DNA from: Enterobacter sp. kpr-6
Lineage (GTDB): Bacteria > Pseudomonadota > Gammaproteobacteria > Enterobacterales > Enterobacteriaceae
Assembly: GCF_900116015.1 (NCBI RefSeq)
Contig: NZ_FOYH01000002.1
Span: forward strand, 105,163 to 169,162
Reading direction: 5' to 3'
DNA length: 64,000 bases
A program made the position numbers and the translations under genes. Numbering within the stretch: the stretch's first letter is position 1; every line of letters begins with the position of its first letter. Of this stretch, positions 45,731-60,693 are shown piece by piece. The notes beneath the pieces are model-generated. The model searched no databases, was not told the origin of the DNA, and saw only the letters and a list, made by a program, of their open reading frames with translations.

Positions 45731-45931
45731 ATCCTCTAAGTCATATAAAATCGATGCCCTTTGTACGGAAATTCTTATGTCGTAACCTGGCATAATTGCA
45801 AAGAAATGTGACAGCGGGGGATCAGGACAGGAAGAACGCTCGCAAAAGCAGCGTTAAAAAGGCTTTTATTTCGGAAGAGAGCCTGGGATGGTTTACCATA
45901 GGAGGGTGACTTTAAAACAGGATGATCTCTG

Positions 45932-47356
45932 GTGTCTGAAACCGCTGCGTTGCCTACCTTTCTCTTCCACGACTACGAAACCTTCGGTACCAGCCCGGCG
46001 CTGGATCGTCCGGCGCAGTTTGCCGCCCTGCGCACTGACGCCGACTTTAACGCCACCGGTGAGCCGGATATTTTTTACTGTAAACCTGCTGATGACTATC
46101 TGCCGCAGCCGGAAGCGGTGCTGATTACTGGCATCACGCCGCAGCTTGCCCTCGAAAAAGGCGAGAATGAGGCCGCATTTGCCCGGCGTATCCATGCGCT
46201 GTTTACCGTTCCGGCCACCTGCGTGGTGGGCTATAACAACGTGCGCTTTGATGACGAAGTGACGCGCAATATTTTTTATCGCAACTTTTACGATCCCTAT
46301 GCCTGGAGCTGGCAGAACAACAATTCACGTTGGGATCTGCTTGATGTGATGCGCGCCTGCTACGCCCTGCGTCCGGAAGGGATCAACTGGCCGGAAAATG
46401 ATGACGGCCTGCCGAGTTTTCGCCTTGAGCATCTGACCCGCGCCAATGGCATCGAACATGCCAACGCGCACGATGCGATGGCCGACGTGTATGCCACTAT
46501 CGCCATGGCGAAGCTGGTGAAAGAGAAGCAGCCGAAACTTTTCAGCTATCTGTACAACTACCGCAGCAAGCACAAGCTCGCTACGCTCATCGATGTGCCG
46601 CAAATGAAGCCGCTGGTGCACGTCTCCGGGATGTTTGGTGCCGCGCGTGGTAATACAAGCTGGGTCGCGCCGCTGGCCTGGCATCCTGAAAACCGCAACG
46701 CGGTGATTATGGTCGATCTGGCGGGCGATATGACGCCGCTGCTGACGCTTGATGCCGATGCGTTGCGTGAACGGCTGTATACCGCCAGAACCGATTTAGG
46801 TGATGATGCCGCCGTGCCGGTGAAGCTGGTGCATCTGAATAAATGCCCGGTGCTGGCGCAGGCCAATACGCTGCGGGCAGAGGACGCCGAACGTCTGGGC
46901 ATTGACCGCCAGCGCTGTCTGGACAATTTAAAAGTGCTGCGGGAAAACCCGCAGGTGCGGGAAAAAGTGGTGGCGATTTTCGCCGAAGCCGAGCCGTTTG
47001 TGCCTTCAGAGAATATTGATACCCAGCTTTATAACGGCTTTTTTAGCGATGCGGATCGCGCGTCGATGAAAATTGTACTGGAAACCGAGCCCCGCAATCT
47101 GTCGGTGCTGGATATTACCTTTGCGGACAAACGCGTTGAAAAACTGCTGTTTAATTACCGGGCGCGTAATTACCCCGGCACGCTCGATGAGCAGGAGCAA
47201 CAGCGCTGGCTGGCGCACCGGCGTGAGGTATTTACCCCGGAGTTTTTAGAGGCGTATGCGCAGGAGCTTGAAGCGCTTTATCACCAGCACGAGGGAGACG
47301 GCGGGAAACAGGCGTTGCTGAAAGCGCTGTTTCAGTATGTGCAGGAGATTGTGTGA
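45932..47356 (+). CDS. sbcB: Exodeoxyribonuclease I
   Basis: ExoI degrades single-stranded DNA 3' to 5'. The 474-residue protein (E. coli 475) has the DEDDh exonuclease motifs: FLFHDYETFGT (Exo I), GYNNVRFDDEVTRNIF (Exo II) and NAHDAMADVYATIAMAKL (Exo III). The SH3-like and C-terminal domains that clamp DNA follow. The start is GTG at 45932 (MSETAALPTF), with AGGATGATC upstream. It is divergent from dacD and followed by a repeat cluster. Confidence 0.96.
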   Translation: MSETAALPTFLFHDYETFGTSPALDRPAQFAALRTDADFNATGEPDIFYCKPADDYLPQPEAVLITGITPQLALEKGENEAAFARRIHALFTVPATCVVGYNNVRFDDEVTRNIFYRNFYDPYAWSWQNNNSRWDLLDVMRACYALRPEGINWPENDDGLPSFRLEHLTRANGIEHANAHDAMADVYATIAMAKLVKEKQPKLFSYLYNYRSKHKLATLIDVPQMKPLVHVSGMFGAARGNTSWVAPLAWHPENRNAVIMVDLAGDMTPLLTLDADALRERLYTARTDLGDDAAVPVKLVHLNKCPVLAQANTLRAEDAERLGIDRQRCLDNLKVLRENPQVREKVVAIFAEAEPFVPSENIDTQLYNGFFSDADRASMKIVLETEPRNLSVLDITFADKRVEKLLFNYRARNYPGTLDEQEQQRWLAHRREVFTPEFLEAYAQELEALYHQHEGDGGKQALLKALFQYVQEIV

Positions 47357-47361
47357 TTGAC

Positions 47362-47556
47362 CCTCACCCCGGCCCTCTCCCTCAGGGAGAGGGAGAAAGG
47401 CAGGTGAACCCCTCTCCCTGAGAGAGAGGGAGAAAAGCGGGCGATCCCCTCTCCTAGGAGAGAGGGAGAAAAGCGGGTTATCACCTCTCCTGAGGGAGAG
47501 TCTGCGCACAATCGATCCCCTCTCCTGGGGGAGAGGGTTAGGGTGAGGGCGAAAGT
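47362..47556. repeat. Cluster of five GC-rich palindromic repeats
   Basis: Five degenerate copies of a CCCTCTCC...GGAGAGGG palindrome, joined by related linkers (GAGAAAAGCGGGCGAT, GAGAAAAGCGGGTTAT). The outer ends carry CCCTCACCCCGGCCCTCTCCC and GGAGAGGGTTAGGGTGAGGG-type arms that can pair across the full cluster. It is the same family as 20691-20864. It lies 6 nt after the sbcB stop and before a bidirectional terminator. Confidence 0.85.
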
Positions 47557-47571
47557 TTAAATCCAGCCCAT

Positions 47572-47607
47572 AAAAAAACCGGAGGCTGATGCCTCCGGTT
47601 TTTTATT
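47572..47607. terminator. Bidirectional terminator between sbcB and plaP
   Basis: AACCGGAGGC and GCCTCCGGTT form a perfect 10-bp stem with a TGAT loop, flanked by seven A on the left and six T on the right. It serves sbcB (plus) and plaP (minus). Confidence 0.9.
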
Positions 47608-47621
47608 ACCGCTCGCAGGGA

Positions 47622-48983
47622 TTACTGGGCGATATCTTCGTACTGTGGTACCGGGTTGCGGAAACTTTTGGTCACGCAGGCCAGATACAGCAGACCAATC
47701 GCACCCCAGATGAGGCCCAGAATCATGGAGCTCTCTTCCAGGTTCACCCACAGCGCACCTACCGTCAGCGCGCCACACATTGGCAGCACCAGGTAGTTGA
47801 AGTGGTCTTTCAGCGTCTTGTTGCGCTTCTCACGGATCCAGAACTGCGAGATCACGGAGAGGTTAACGAAGGTGAAGGCCACCAGCGCACCGAAGTTAAT
47901 CAACGCCGTCGCGGTTACCAGGTCAAAGTTAATCGCCAGCAGCGCAATTGCGCCAACCAGCAGCACGTTCCATGCCGGGGTGCGCCATTTCGGGTGCACA
48001 TAACCGAAGAAACGGGTCGGGAACACACCATCACGGCCCATCACGTACATCAGACGAGAAACGCCCGCGTGTGCCGCCATACCGGAAGCCAGCACGGTAA
48101 TGGTGGAGAAAATCAGCACGCCGAACTGGAACGCTTTACCCGCAACGTAGAGCATGATTTCCGGCTGAGACGCGTCCGGCTCTTTAAAGCGGGAGATGTC
48201 CGGGAAATAGAGCTGCAGGAAATAGGACGCCATGATAAACACCAGGCCGCCGATCAGTGCAGTCAGGAAAATCGCTTTCGGGATCACGCGCTCAGCGTCT
48301 TTGGTTTCTTCAGACAGCGAAGAGATGCCGTCAAAGCCCAGGAACGAGAAGCACAGGATGGTTGCACCGGTGATCATCGGCACCACATGCGCGCCTTCAG
48401 ACCAGAACGGACGGGTGCTGGTCAGCGTGCCCGCGCCTTCACCGTGCGCCACACCGTAGATGATGAGGCCCACAATCACCGCCACGATACCCATTTGCAG
48501 GATCACGATCAGGGTGTTGAAGTTCGCCACCGACTTGATGCTGCGCAGGTTAGAGATGGTCATAAAGGCCACCAGCGCAACCACGAACAGCCATGACGGC
48601 ACGCCCGGCACCAGCGCTTCAAAATAGATTTTCGCCAGCAGAATGTTGATCATCGGCATGAACAGGTAGTCCAGCAGTGATGACCAGCCCACCATAAAGC
48701 CAACAACCGGGCTGATGGATTTCTGGGCGTAGGTATAGGCGGAGCCAGCGGACGGGAAACGACGCACCAGTTTACCGTAGCTCAGCGCAGTAAAGAGAAT
48801 GGCAACCAGCGCAAAGGCATACGCCGTTGCAACATGGCCATCGGTTAAACCAGAGACAATGCCGAACGTATCGAACAGCGTCATCGGCTGCATATAGGCA
48901 AGACCCATCATTACAACCGGAATCAACGTAAGGGTTTTACGCAATTCCACGCGAGAGGTTTTTGGAGTAACGTTATGCGACAT
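47622..48983 (-). CDS. plaP: Putrescine importer PlaP
   Basis: A 453-residue APC-superfamily permease with about 12 membrane helices, very close to E. coli PlaP (YeeF), a low-affinity putrescine/H+ symporter. The conserved first helix [40 protein letters not shown], and [19 protein letters not shown] in helix 6 (the family substrate region) are present. ATG at 48983. It shares strand with yeeY, a LysR regulator whose gene lies 266 nt upstream with its own terminator. Confidence 0.95.
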   Translation of the reverse strand: MSHNVTPKTSRVELRKTLTLIPVVMMGLAYMQPMTLFDTFGIVSGLTDGHVATAYAFALVAILFTALSYGKLVRRFPSAGSAYTYAQKSISPVVGFMVGWSSLLDYLFMPMINILLAKIYFEALVPGVPSWLFVVALVAFMTISNLRSIKSVANFNTLIVILQMGIVAVIVGLIIYGVAHGEGAGTLTSTRPFWSEGAHVVPMITGATILCFSFLGFDGISSLSEETKDAERVIPKAIFLTALIGGLVFIMASYFLQLYFPDISRFKEPDASQPEIMLYVAGKAFQFGVLIFSTITVLASGMAAHAGVSRLMYVMGRDGVFPTRFFGYVHPKWRTPAWNVLLVGAIALLAINFDLVTATALINFGALVAFTFVNLSVISQFWIREKRNKTLKDHFNYLVLPMCGALTVGALWVNLEESSMILGLIWGAIGLLYLACVTKSFRNPVPQYEDIAQ

Positions 48984-49132
48984 GGTTAAACCCCCATTAC
49001 GGCGAATGCCGTCGCAAAAGCAAAAAATTGCCCCATCTGTTTTCTTTCCTCAGCGACAACGACTGTCGGTTTTTAAATGTGTATCTATCCGGTACGAAGC
49101 CCGGCCTCTTTGATTTAAATGGCGTTTTTGTT

Positions 49133-49165
49133 GCAAAAAAATAACCGACGCAGTGAGCGTCGGTT
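49133..49165 (-). terminator. Terminator of yeeY
   Basis: AACCGACGC (49143-49151) pairs with GCGTCGGTT (49157-49165). On the minus strand the stem is followed by ATTTTTTTG, about 85 nt past the yeeY stop. Confidence 0.8.
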
Positions 49166-49249
49166 AATATCATTTTTTGCAGGCGGCATATTTTGCACCA
49201 AACTAAGGCGCGATGACAAGACAGTGAGAAGCCGATCACGAGAAATTTT

Positions 49250-50179
49250 TCATAAAGCGCGCGGTATTGCGGCATCTCCGGAATTGTAAACGTTAGCGAT
49301 CGCACGATTTGTTAATATTTCCTGGCACCACCAGGCGCTTGCCAGCCCCGCCGTTTGCTCGTTCCAGCCAATCCAGACCGACTCCGGCGAGCTACCGACG
49401 ACCACGCGTTTTTCCACCAGCGCCCCGCTTTCCAGAAACCGCTGCGCCAGATAGCGCGGCAAATAACCGCAGCCGAGGCCGCCCATTTGCAGTTCCAGTT
49501 TAGTTTTAAAATCAAAGACGGTGATCGCTTCCCGATCGTCGGTAAGCGGCTGCGATAACGCGCCTGCGGCGGTGCCGCTGCCAACGATAATGGCGCGATG
49601 GCTTTTGATTTCGCGGCGGGAAAGCGGCTCGGCCTCTTTCGCCAGCGGATGATGAGGAGCGACGGCAAACACCTGCTCCAGCGTGCCCAGACGGGCGAAA
49701 CCGAAACCACTCATCATCGGCGGATCGCGCAGCGCGCCAACGATCATATCGGCCCGCCCTTCCGTTAACGCCTCCCACGATCCGGACATCACGCCGTTGA
49801 TAAACTTCAGCCGGGTGACGCTGTGATCTTTATAAAAGGCTTCAATCAGCGGAACGAGCAGCGAAAACGGGAAGGTATCATCCACACCGATCACCAGATC
49901 GTTTTCCCACCCCTGATGAAGTTTGACCGCCTGCTTTTCCAGTTCCCGCACGGAATGCAGCACTTCGCGCCCTTTTTCCAGCAGTAACTGGCCGGTTCGG
50001 GTGAATTTCGCCCGATGCCCACTGCGGTCAAGAAGCTGAATATTGAGGTCGCTCTCCAGTCGGTGAACGGTGTAACTCAGCGCCGAGGGAGTTTTGTACA
50101 GCTTTGCCGACGCCGCAGCAAAGCTCCCCTCTTTTTCAAGCGCATCAAGAATGACAAGAACATCCAGCAATGGTTTCAT
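49250..50179 (-). CDS. yeeY: LysR-family transcriptional regulator YeeY
   Basis: A 309-residue LysR-type regulator. The N-terminal winged helix is ALEKEGSFAAASAKLYKTPS then ALSYTVHRLESDLNIQLLDR (about residues 12-52); the effector domain follows (NDLVIGVDDTFPFSLLVPLI onward). Its length and position agree with E. coli YeeY. The effector and targets are not known to me. It lies 45 nt downstream of the yeeZ start-side gene on the same strand. Confidence 0.93.
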   Translation of the reverse strand: MKPLLDVLVILDALEKEGSFAAASAKLYKTPSALSYTVHRLESDLNIQLLDRSGHRAKFTRTGQLLLEKGREVLHSVRELEKQAVKLHQGWENDLVIGVDDTFPFSLLVPLIEAFYKDHSVTRLKFINGVMSGSWEALTEGRADMIVGALRDPPMMSGFGFARLGTLEQVFAVAPHHPLAKEAEPLSRREIKSHRAIIVGSGTAAGALSQPLTDDREAITVFDFKTKLELQMGGLGCGYLPRYLAQRFLESGALVEKRVVVGSSPESVWIGWNEQTAGLASAWWCQEILTNRAIANVYNSGDAAIPRAL

Positions 50180-50224
50180 GCTCGCTCCCTCGCGGTGCGC
50201 GACCAGTCCCCCCTGCTGACGCCT

Positions 50225-51049
50225 CTATTCCATCGGCATGAGCAGTGGATCGGGATATTGATAGTCAAATCCCAGCTCTTTGGTGATTCGACTGCCGTCT
50301 ATGATTTTCCCTTTGTCATCATGGCTGGCATCAAGAAAATGCGGGGCCGCTAAATTCAGCTGACGGGCCATGACAGGGTAAAACGTTGCCCGCGCCGGGT
50401 GTAGCGGCGCACAGATATTATAGATGTGCCCGCCTTTCGGGGCCTGCAACAATAGGGTGATTGCGTTAACCACATCTTCAAGATGCACAAGGTTAACGCC
50501 GTGCTGACCGTCAGGTGCGGTTTTCCCGGCAAAGAAGCGCCCGGGATGACGCCCCGGCCCGACAAGCCCGGCCAGGCGCAGAATATCAACAGAGGTTCCC
50601 GGCAAATTATGCAGCCAGTCTTCAAGCTCCTTGAGCACGCGCCCGCTGGCGGTGACCGGATTGCGCGGCGTGTTCTCTTTGGCAATGCCGTTAAATTCGC
50701 CATAAACCGAGGTGGAACTGGTGAAAATAATACGCGGAATGCGATGCGCCAGCGCGCTGTCGACAATCTCCTGCATCGCCTGCAAATAGAAGGTTTCCCC
50801 CGGCCCGGTGCGCCGCGCAGGTAGCGTAATCACCAGCGCATCGACGTTCATCAGCTCATCCAGATCGTCGGCATCGCAAATAAGTTCGGGTTCCAGACGC
50901 AACAGATAGCTGTTTATGCCGCACATGCGCGCCGCCTCTACCCCGTCCTGTGTGGTTTTACTGCCCGTGACCTGCCAGCCTCGTGCCGTTAATGACAATG
51001 CCAGCGGCATCCCCAGCCATCCCAGTCCGACAATGGCGACCTTCTTCAT
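50225..51049 (-). CDS. yeeZ: Epimerase-like NAD(P)-binding protein YeeZ
   Basis: A 274-residue Rossmann-fold protein, the length of E. coli YeeZ. The dinucleotide motif VGLGWLGMPLALSL is at residues 7-20; FTSSTSVYGEFNGIAKE and RLAGLVGPGRHPGRFFAGK resemble extended SDRs, and HIYNICAPLHPARATFYPVMA follows. Substrate unknown. I take the ATG at 51049; the upstream in-frame ATG (51070) would add seven residues absent from E. coli. Confidence 0.92.
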   Translation of the reverse strand: MKKVAIVGLGWLGMPLALSLTARGWQVTGSKTTQDGVEAARMCGINSYLLRLEPELICDADDLDELMNVDALVITLPARRTGPGETFYLQAMQEIVDSALAHRIPRIIFTSSTSVYGEFNGIAKENTPRNPVTASGRVLKELEDWLHNLPGTSVDILRLAGLVGPGRHPGRFFAGKTAPDGQHGVNLVHLEDVVNAITLLLQAPKGGHIYNICAPLHPARATFYPVMARQLNLAAPHFLDASHDDKGKIIDGSRITKELGFDYQYPDPLLMPME

Positions 51050-51155
51050 GCGTTTTCTCCCGACGTTCACGCGTAAGCTTTAAGGCTACGCCAGGCTCGC
51101 GTAACTGACAATTCATACGATGAATATGAAATGAATTAATGATTAAAAAAAGCCC

Positions 51156-51185
51156 TTGCCTTCGGTAGTCAAAGTGGTTTAGGTT
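51156..51185 (+). promoter_or_regulatory. Histidine operon promoter
   Basis: TTGCCT (51156-51161) and TAGGTT (51180-51185) are spaced by 18 nt and stand about 38 nt upstream of hisL. The stretch AAAGTGGTTTAGGTTAA matches the corresponding part of the E. coli his promoter as I remember it. Confidence 0.6.
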
Positions 51186-51223
51186 AATTGCCAACATATG
51201 AATAATCATTCATCGAGAATTTT

Positions 51224-51274
51224 ATGACACGCGTTCAATTTAAACACCACCATCATCACCATCATCCTGACTAG
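51224..51274 (+). CDS. hisL: Histidine operon leader peptide
   Basis: A 16-residue peptide, MTRVQFKHHHHHHHPD, with seven consecutive His codons, the same as in E. coli. When charged tRNA-His is scarce the ribosome stalls in the His run and the mRNA folds into the antiterminator, which allows transcription of the structural genes. Confidence 0.97.
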   Translation: MTRVQFKHHHHHHHPD

Positions 51275-51333
51275 TCTTTCAGGCGATGTGTGCTGGAAGA
51301 CATTCAGATCTTCCAGTGGTGCAAGAACGCATG

Positions 51334-51373
51334 AAAAAGCCCCCGGAAGATCGCCTTCCGGGGGCTTTTTTTT
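51334..51373 (+). terminator. Attenuator terminator of the his operon
   Basis: AAAAAGCCCCCGGAAG pairs with CTTCCGGGGGCTTTTT (loop ATCGC), followed by a run of T. The upstream segment TCTTCCAGTGGTGC (51308 on) can form the alternative pairings of the attenuation mechanism. Confidence 0.93.
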
Positions 51374-51408
51374 GAACCAAATTCAGGCAGGTTAAGAGGA
51401 TAAAAAGA

Positions 51409-52308
51409 ATGTTAGATAATACCCGTTTACGCATAGCTATTCAGAAATCCGGGCGTTTAAGCGATGATTCACGCGAATTACTCGCCCGCTGCGGCATAAA
51501 AATCAACCTGCACACGCAACGGCTGATCGCGCTGGCGGAAAACATGCCCATCGACATTCTGCGCGTGCGTGATGATGACATTCCGGGCCTGGTGATGGAC
51601 GGCGTGGTCGATCTGGGGATTATCGGGGAAAACGTGCTGGAGGAAGAGCTACTGACCCGCCGCGCACAGGGCGAAGATCCGCGCTATTTCACGCTGCGTC
51701 GCCTGGACTTCGGCGGTTGCCGCCTGTCGCTGGCAACGGCGGTCGATGCAGTCTGGGACGGCCCGGCCGCGCTGGATGGCAAGCGTATCGCCACCTCTTA
51801 CCCGCACCTGTTAAAGCGTTATCTCGACAAAAAAGGCGTGTCGTTTAAATCCTGCCTGCTGAATGGTTCTGTCGAAGTCGCTCCCCGCGCGGGCCTTGCC
51901 GATGCGATTTGCGACCTGGTCTCCACCGGTGCGACCCTTGAAGCCAACGGTCTGCGTGAAGTGGAAGTGATTTACCGCTCGAAAGCCTGTCTGATCCAGC
52001 GCGACGGCGAGATGGACGAGGCCAAACAGCAACTCATCGACAAACTGCTGACCCGTATCCAGGGCGTGATTCAGGCGCGCGAATCCAAATACATCATGAT
52101 GCACGCGCCAACCGAGCGTCTGGAAGAAGTTATCGCCCTGCTGCCGGGCGCTGAACGTCCGACCATCCTGCCGCTGGCGGGCGATCAACAGCGTGTCGCT
52201 ATGCACATGGTCAGCAGCGAAACCCTGTTCTGGGAAACCATGGAAAAACTGAAAGCGTTGGGTGCCAGTTCGATTCTGGTGCTGCCGATTGAGAAGATGA
52301 TGGAGTAA
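51409..52308 (+). CDS. hisG: ATP phosphoribosyltransferase
   Basis: HisG condenses ATP with PRPP, the first and feedback-controlled step of histidine synthesis. 299 residues as in E. coli. [20 protein letters not shown] starts the protein; the PRPP loop is [14 protein letters not shown] (about residues 166-179). The C-terminal ACT-like histidine-binding domain begins near residue 225. AGAGGAT lies upstream of the ATG. The hisD start is 4 nt past the stop. Confidence 0.97.
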   Translation: MLDNTRLRIAIQKSGRLSDDSRELLARCGIKINLHTQRLIALAENMPIDILRVRDDDIPGLVMDGVVDLGIIGENVLEEELLTRRAQGEDPRYFTLRRLDFGGCRLSLATAVDAVWDGPAALDGKRIATSYPHLLKRYLDKKGVSFKSCLLNGSVEVAPRAGLADAICDLVSTGATLEANGLREVEVIYRSKACLIQRDGEMDEAKQQLIDKLLTRIQGVIQARESKYIMMHAPTERLEEVIALLPGAERPTILPLAGDQQRVAMHMVSSETLFWETMEKLKALGASSILVLPIEKMME

Positions 52309-52312
52309 GGCC

Positions 52313-57817
<5,505 letters not shown>

Positions 57818-57824
<7 letters not shown>

Positions 57825-58429
57825 CAGAGCAACAACGCGCCCAACTGGACTGGGATAAAACCGACGGACTGCTGCCTGCGGTGGTGCAACACGCGGTATC
57901 CGGCGAAGTTCTGATGCTGGGCTATATGAATCAGGATGCGCTGGCGAAAACCATTGAAAGCGGTAAAGTGACCTTTTTCTCACGCACAAAACAGCGTCTG
58001 TGGACGAAAGGCGAAACCTCCGGGCATTTCCTTAACGTGGTCAGCATGACCGCGGACTGCGACAACGATACGCTGCTGGTGCTGGTGAACCCCATCGGGC
58101 CAACCTGCCATAAAGGAACCTCCAGCTGTTTCGGCGACACCAGCCACCAGTGGCTGTTCCTGTATCAGCTTGAACAACTGCTGGCTTCGCGCAAAAGCGC
58201 CGATCCCGAAAGCTCATACACCGCGAAACTCTACGCCAGCGGCACCAAACGCATCGCACAGAAAGTGGGTGAAGAAGGTGTGGAAACCGCGCTCGCGGCA
58301 ACCGTGCATGACCGGGATGAGTTAACCAATGAAGCGTCGGATTTGATGTATCACCTGCTGGTGTTACTCCAGGATCAGGAACTGGACTTAACGACGGTGA
58401 TTGAGAATCTGAGAAAGCGGCATAAATAA
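57818..58429 (+). CDS. hisI: Bifunctional phosphoribosyl-AMP cyclohydrolase / phosphoribosyl-ATP pyrophosphatase
   Basis: 203 residues, as in E. coli HisI(E), catalysing steps 2 and 3. The N-terminal cyclohydrolase has [32 protein letters not shown] and the metal site [11 protein letters not shown] with [12 protein letters not shown]. The C-terminal helical pyrophosphatase has [13 protein letters not shown] and [14 protein letters not shown]. It ends the his operon. Confidence 0.97.
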
Positions 58430-58435
58430 GGCAAA

Positions 58436-58467
58436 AAAACCGGGCCTGAAAGGTACCCGGTTTTTTT
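58436..58467 (+). terminator. Terminator of the his operon
   Basis: AAACCGGG (58437-58444) pairs with CCCGGTTT around CCTGAAAGGTA, followed by T-rich sequence. It lies 7 nt past hisI and also faces wzzB, so it may act in both directions. Confidence 0.8.
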
Positions 58468-58478
58468 ATGTCTGACGT

Positions 58479-59459
58479 TTAGGTTCTTGGCTGATAATTA
58501 CGGATGGCGTTTCGTACCAGGACGGCACCTGCTCCGAACATAGCTCCCAACAACGCCGCAATTAACACTGTCAGGGAGCGTTTCGGGCTGTCGCGGAACA
58601 AGGGATCAGTTGGTTTCATGACATAACGATATGCATGCATATTTGCCGGATCAGGTTTGATACGCTGAATATCCAACAAATTTTGCCAGGTTCGATAATA
58701 ATCCCCTGAGAACACCAGCGGTCGTGAGGCTTCGTTCTTGATCATAGACTCAAGTGCATCACTGCCGAGCAGGAATAAGGTATCTTGCGTGACATCCTGG
58801 GTTTGCTGCACCTGGGGTTGGTTGATACCCGCATCCTTAGCAAATGTTAGCGCCTGCGTAATCTGCTTGATGCGCAGATTTTTTTGCTCCTGGGCCACTT
58901 TTCGCTGGGTCTTCAGCGAGTCCTGAAGCTCTGTGAGACGTGATTTAATGTTGGTTGCCAGATCCTGATCCAACTCATCAGCTATTTGTTCATCAACCTG
59001 CTGAATATATTTCGCCAGTTGCTGCTGTGCATGTTTGGCTGAATCACCCTGATAGGTGACCTTAAGCGGTAAAGGCTGGCCTTTTACTGTGGAATCAATG
59101 GTCAAGGCTTCTGGTGCTGATTGGTTTTTAAGCGTTTCAGCCAGTGCAGAAAACGCCCCGCTAAAGCGAGTGATTACCCGCTGTTGAATGTCAAGATTGT
59201 CGACTTTTCCCCCACCATAAATCAGTGTCATTGCATTGGTATAGCCTGCAATTTGACCGGCATCTGGCATGGTAATAACAGCCGTTGAGGTCCATTTCTC
59301 TTTTACTACCGACACATAGATTCCGGCGATCACAACTGCAATCACCATGAAAATGGCAATAAGCCACTTCCCACGCCACAGCTGCATTAAAATATCAATT
59401 AAATCAACTTGTTCAGAGTTGTTATTCCCTCTGACAAAATTATTATCGTTGTGCGTCAT
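58479..59459 (-). CDS. wzzB: O-antigen chain length determinant WzzB
   Basis: A 326-residue inner-membrane polysaccharide co-polymerase that sets the modal O-antigen length with Wzy. Transmembrane helices lie near residues 33-53 (LIAIFMVIAVVIAGIYVSVV) and 296-316 (LTVLIAALLGAMFGAGAVLV), with a large periplasmic coiled-coil region between them. The Pro-rich DPLFRDSPKRS precedes the second helix. The ATG at 59459 gives the E. coli-like MTHNDNN start; an ORF start at 59522 is not needed. Confidence 0.95.
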   Translation of the reverse strand: MTHNDNNFVRGNNNSEQVDLIDILMQLWRGKWLIAIFMVIAVVIAGIYVSVVKEKWTSTAVITMPDAGQIAGYTNAMTLIYGGGKVDNLDIQQRVITRFSGAFSALAETLKNQSAPEALTIDSTVKGQPLPLKVTYQGDSAKHAQQQLAKYIQQVDEQIADELDQDLATNIKSRLTELQDSLKTQRKVAQEQKNLRIKQITQALTFAKDAGINQPQVQQTQDVTQDTLFLLGSDALESMIKNEASRPLVFSGDYYRTWQNLLDIQRIKPDPANMHAYRYVMKPTDPLFRDSPKRSLTVLIAALLGAMFGAGAVLVRNAIRNYQPRT

Positions 59460-59658
59460 AGCAACCTTAAGAAGAAGATTCCAGTCTAAGATTAAAAATT
59501 CAGTGTAGTGTACACTTTCCATAAAATCCTGGAATCAGAATCCGTTTAATTTTGTTACCACTTGAAACTACACATGAAGGTCATCCACGCTGGTAGCAAC
59601 GCCACGGCCATCGGCATACAATAGCGGGCATGTTGCACCCCAGGTGAAAAGGACAAGT

Positions 59659-60663
59659 ATGAAATTCTTAGTGACTGGCGCTGCCGGTTTTATTGGTTAT
59701 CACGTTAGCGAGCGCCTGTTACAGGCAGGGTATCAGGTGACAGGGATTGATAATCTGAATGATTATTACGATGTCAGCCTTAAGCAGGCACGTCTGGATC
59801 GTCTCCAGTCGTCAAAGTTTGTTTTTAAAAAGCTGGATCTTGCGGATCGAGAAGGTATGGCACAGCTTTTTAGCGAAGGACAATTCGATCGGGTGGTCCA
59901 TCTTGGTGCGCAGGCTGGCGTGCGTTATTCGCTGGAAAACCCCCTCGCCTATGCCGATTCAAATCTTATTGGTCACCTAAATGTGCTGGAAGGTTGCCGC
60001 CATAACAAGGTGAAGCATTTGTTATATGCATCCTCCAGCTCAGTCTATGGCCTTAACCGCAAGATGCCGTTCTCGACGGACGATTCCGTGGATCATCCGG
60101 TCTCGCTCTACGCTGCGACCAAAAAAGCCAATGAGCTGATGTCCCATACTTATTCACACCTGTACGGTTTACCCACCACCGGCCTGCGTTTCTTTACGGT
60201 ATATGGCCCATGGGGCCGTCCGGATATGGCGCTGTTTAAATTTACCAAAGCCATGGTGGAAGGTAAGAGCATCGACGTATATAACTATGGCAAGATGAAG
60301 CGTGACTTCACTTATATTGATGATATCGTCGAAGCCATTATTCGTTTGCAGGACGTTATTCCTGAAGCGGATGCCAACTGGACAGTTGAGTCAGGCTCAC
60401 CAGCGACCAGTTCTGCACCATACCGCGTTTACAACATCGGTAACAGCTCACCCGTAGAGCTGATGGATTACATCACCGCCCTGGAAGAGGCTCTGGGCAT
60501 TGAAGCGCAAAAAAATATGCTACCGATCCAACCGGGCGATGTACTGGAAACCAGCGCCGACGCTAAAGTGTTATATGATGTTATCGGTTTCCGCCCGCAA
60601 ACCTCAGTTAAAGAGGGTGTTAAGAACTTTGTGGACTGGTACAAAGCATTTTATAAAGTTTAA
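59659..60663 (+). CDS. uge: UDP-glucuronate 4-epimerase (uge/gla-like)
   Basis: A 334-residue extended SDR epimerase that interconverts UDP-GlcA and UDP-GalA. NAD-binding [10 protein letters not shown] (residues 7-16), active Ser region [11 protein letters not shown], Tyr-Lys pair in [13 protein letters not shown], and [19 protein letters not shown] with [14 protein letters not shown] are the typical GalE/uronate epimerase signatures. The ATG at 59659 has AAAAGGA upstream. It stands on the plus strand, between wzzB and ugd, which supplies its substrate UDP-GlcA. In E. coli K-12 wzzB and ugd are adjacent. Confidence 0.9.
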   Translation: MKFLVTGAAGFIGYHVSERLLQAGYQVTGIDNLNDYYDVSLKQARLDRLQSSKFVFKKLDLADREGMAQLFSEGQFDRVVHLGAQAGVRYSLENPLAYADSNLIGHLNVLEGCRHNKVKHLLYASSSSVYGLNRKMPFSTDDSVDHPVSLYAATKKANELMSHTYSHLYGLPTTGLRFFTVYGPWGRPDMALFKFTKAMVEGKSIDVYNYGKMKRDFTYIDDIVEAIIRLQDVIPEADANWTVESGSPATSSAPYRVYNIGNSSPVELMDYITALEEALGIEAQKNMLPIQPGDVLETSADAKVLYDVIGFRPQTSVKEGVKNFVDWYKAFYKV

Positions 60664-60692
60664 AAAAAAGGCCCTCATTTGAGGGCCCTCTT
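60663..60692. terminator. Bidirectional terminator between uge and ugd
   Basis: AGGGCCCTC-type arms: GGCCCTCA (60670-60677) pairs with TGAGGGCC (60680-60687), with an A-run on the left for the minus-strand ugd transcript and a short CTCTTAT on the right for uge. Confidence 0.75.
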
Positions 60693-60693
60693 A

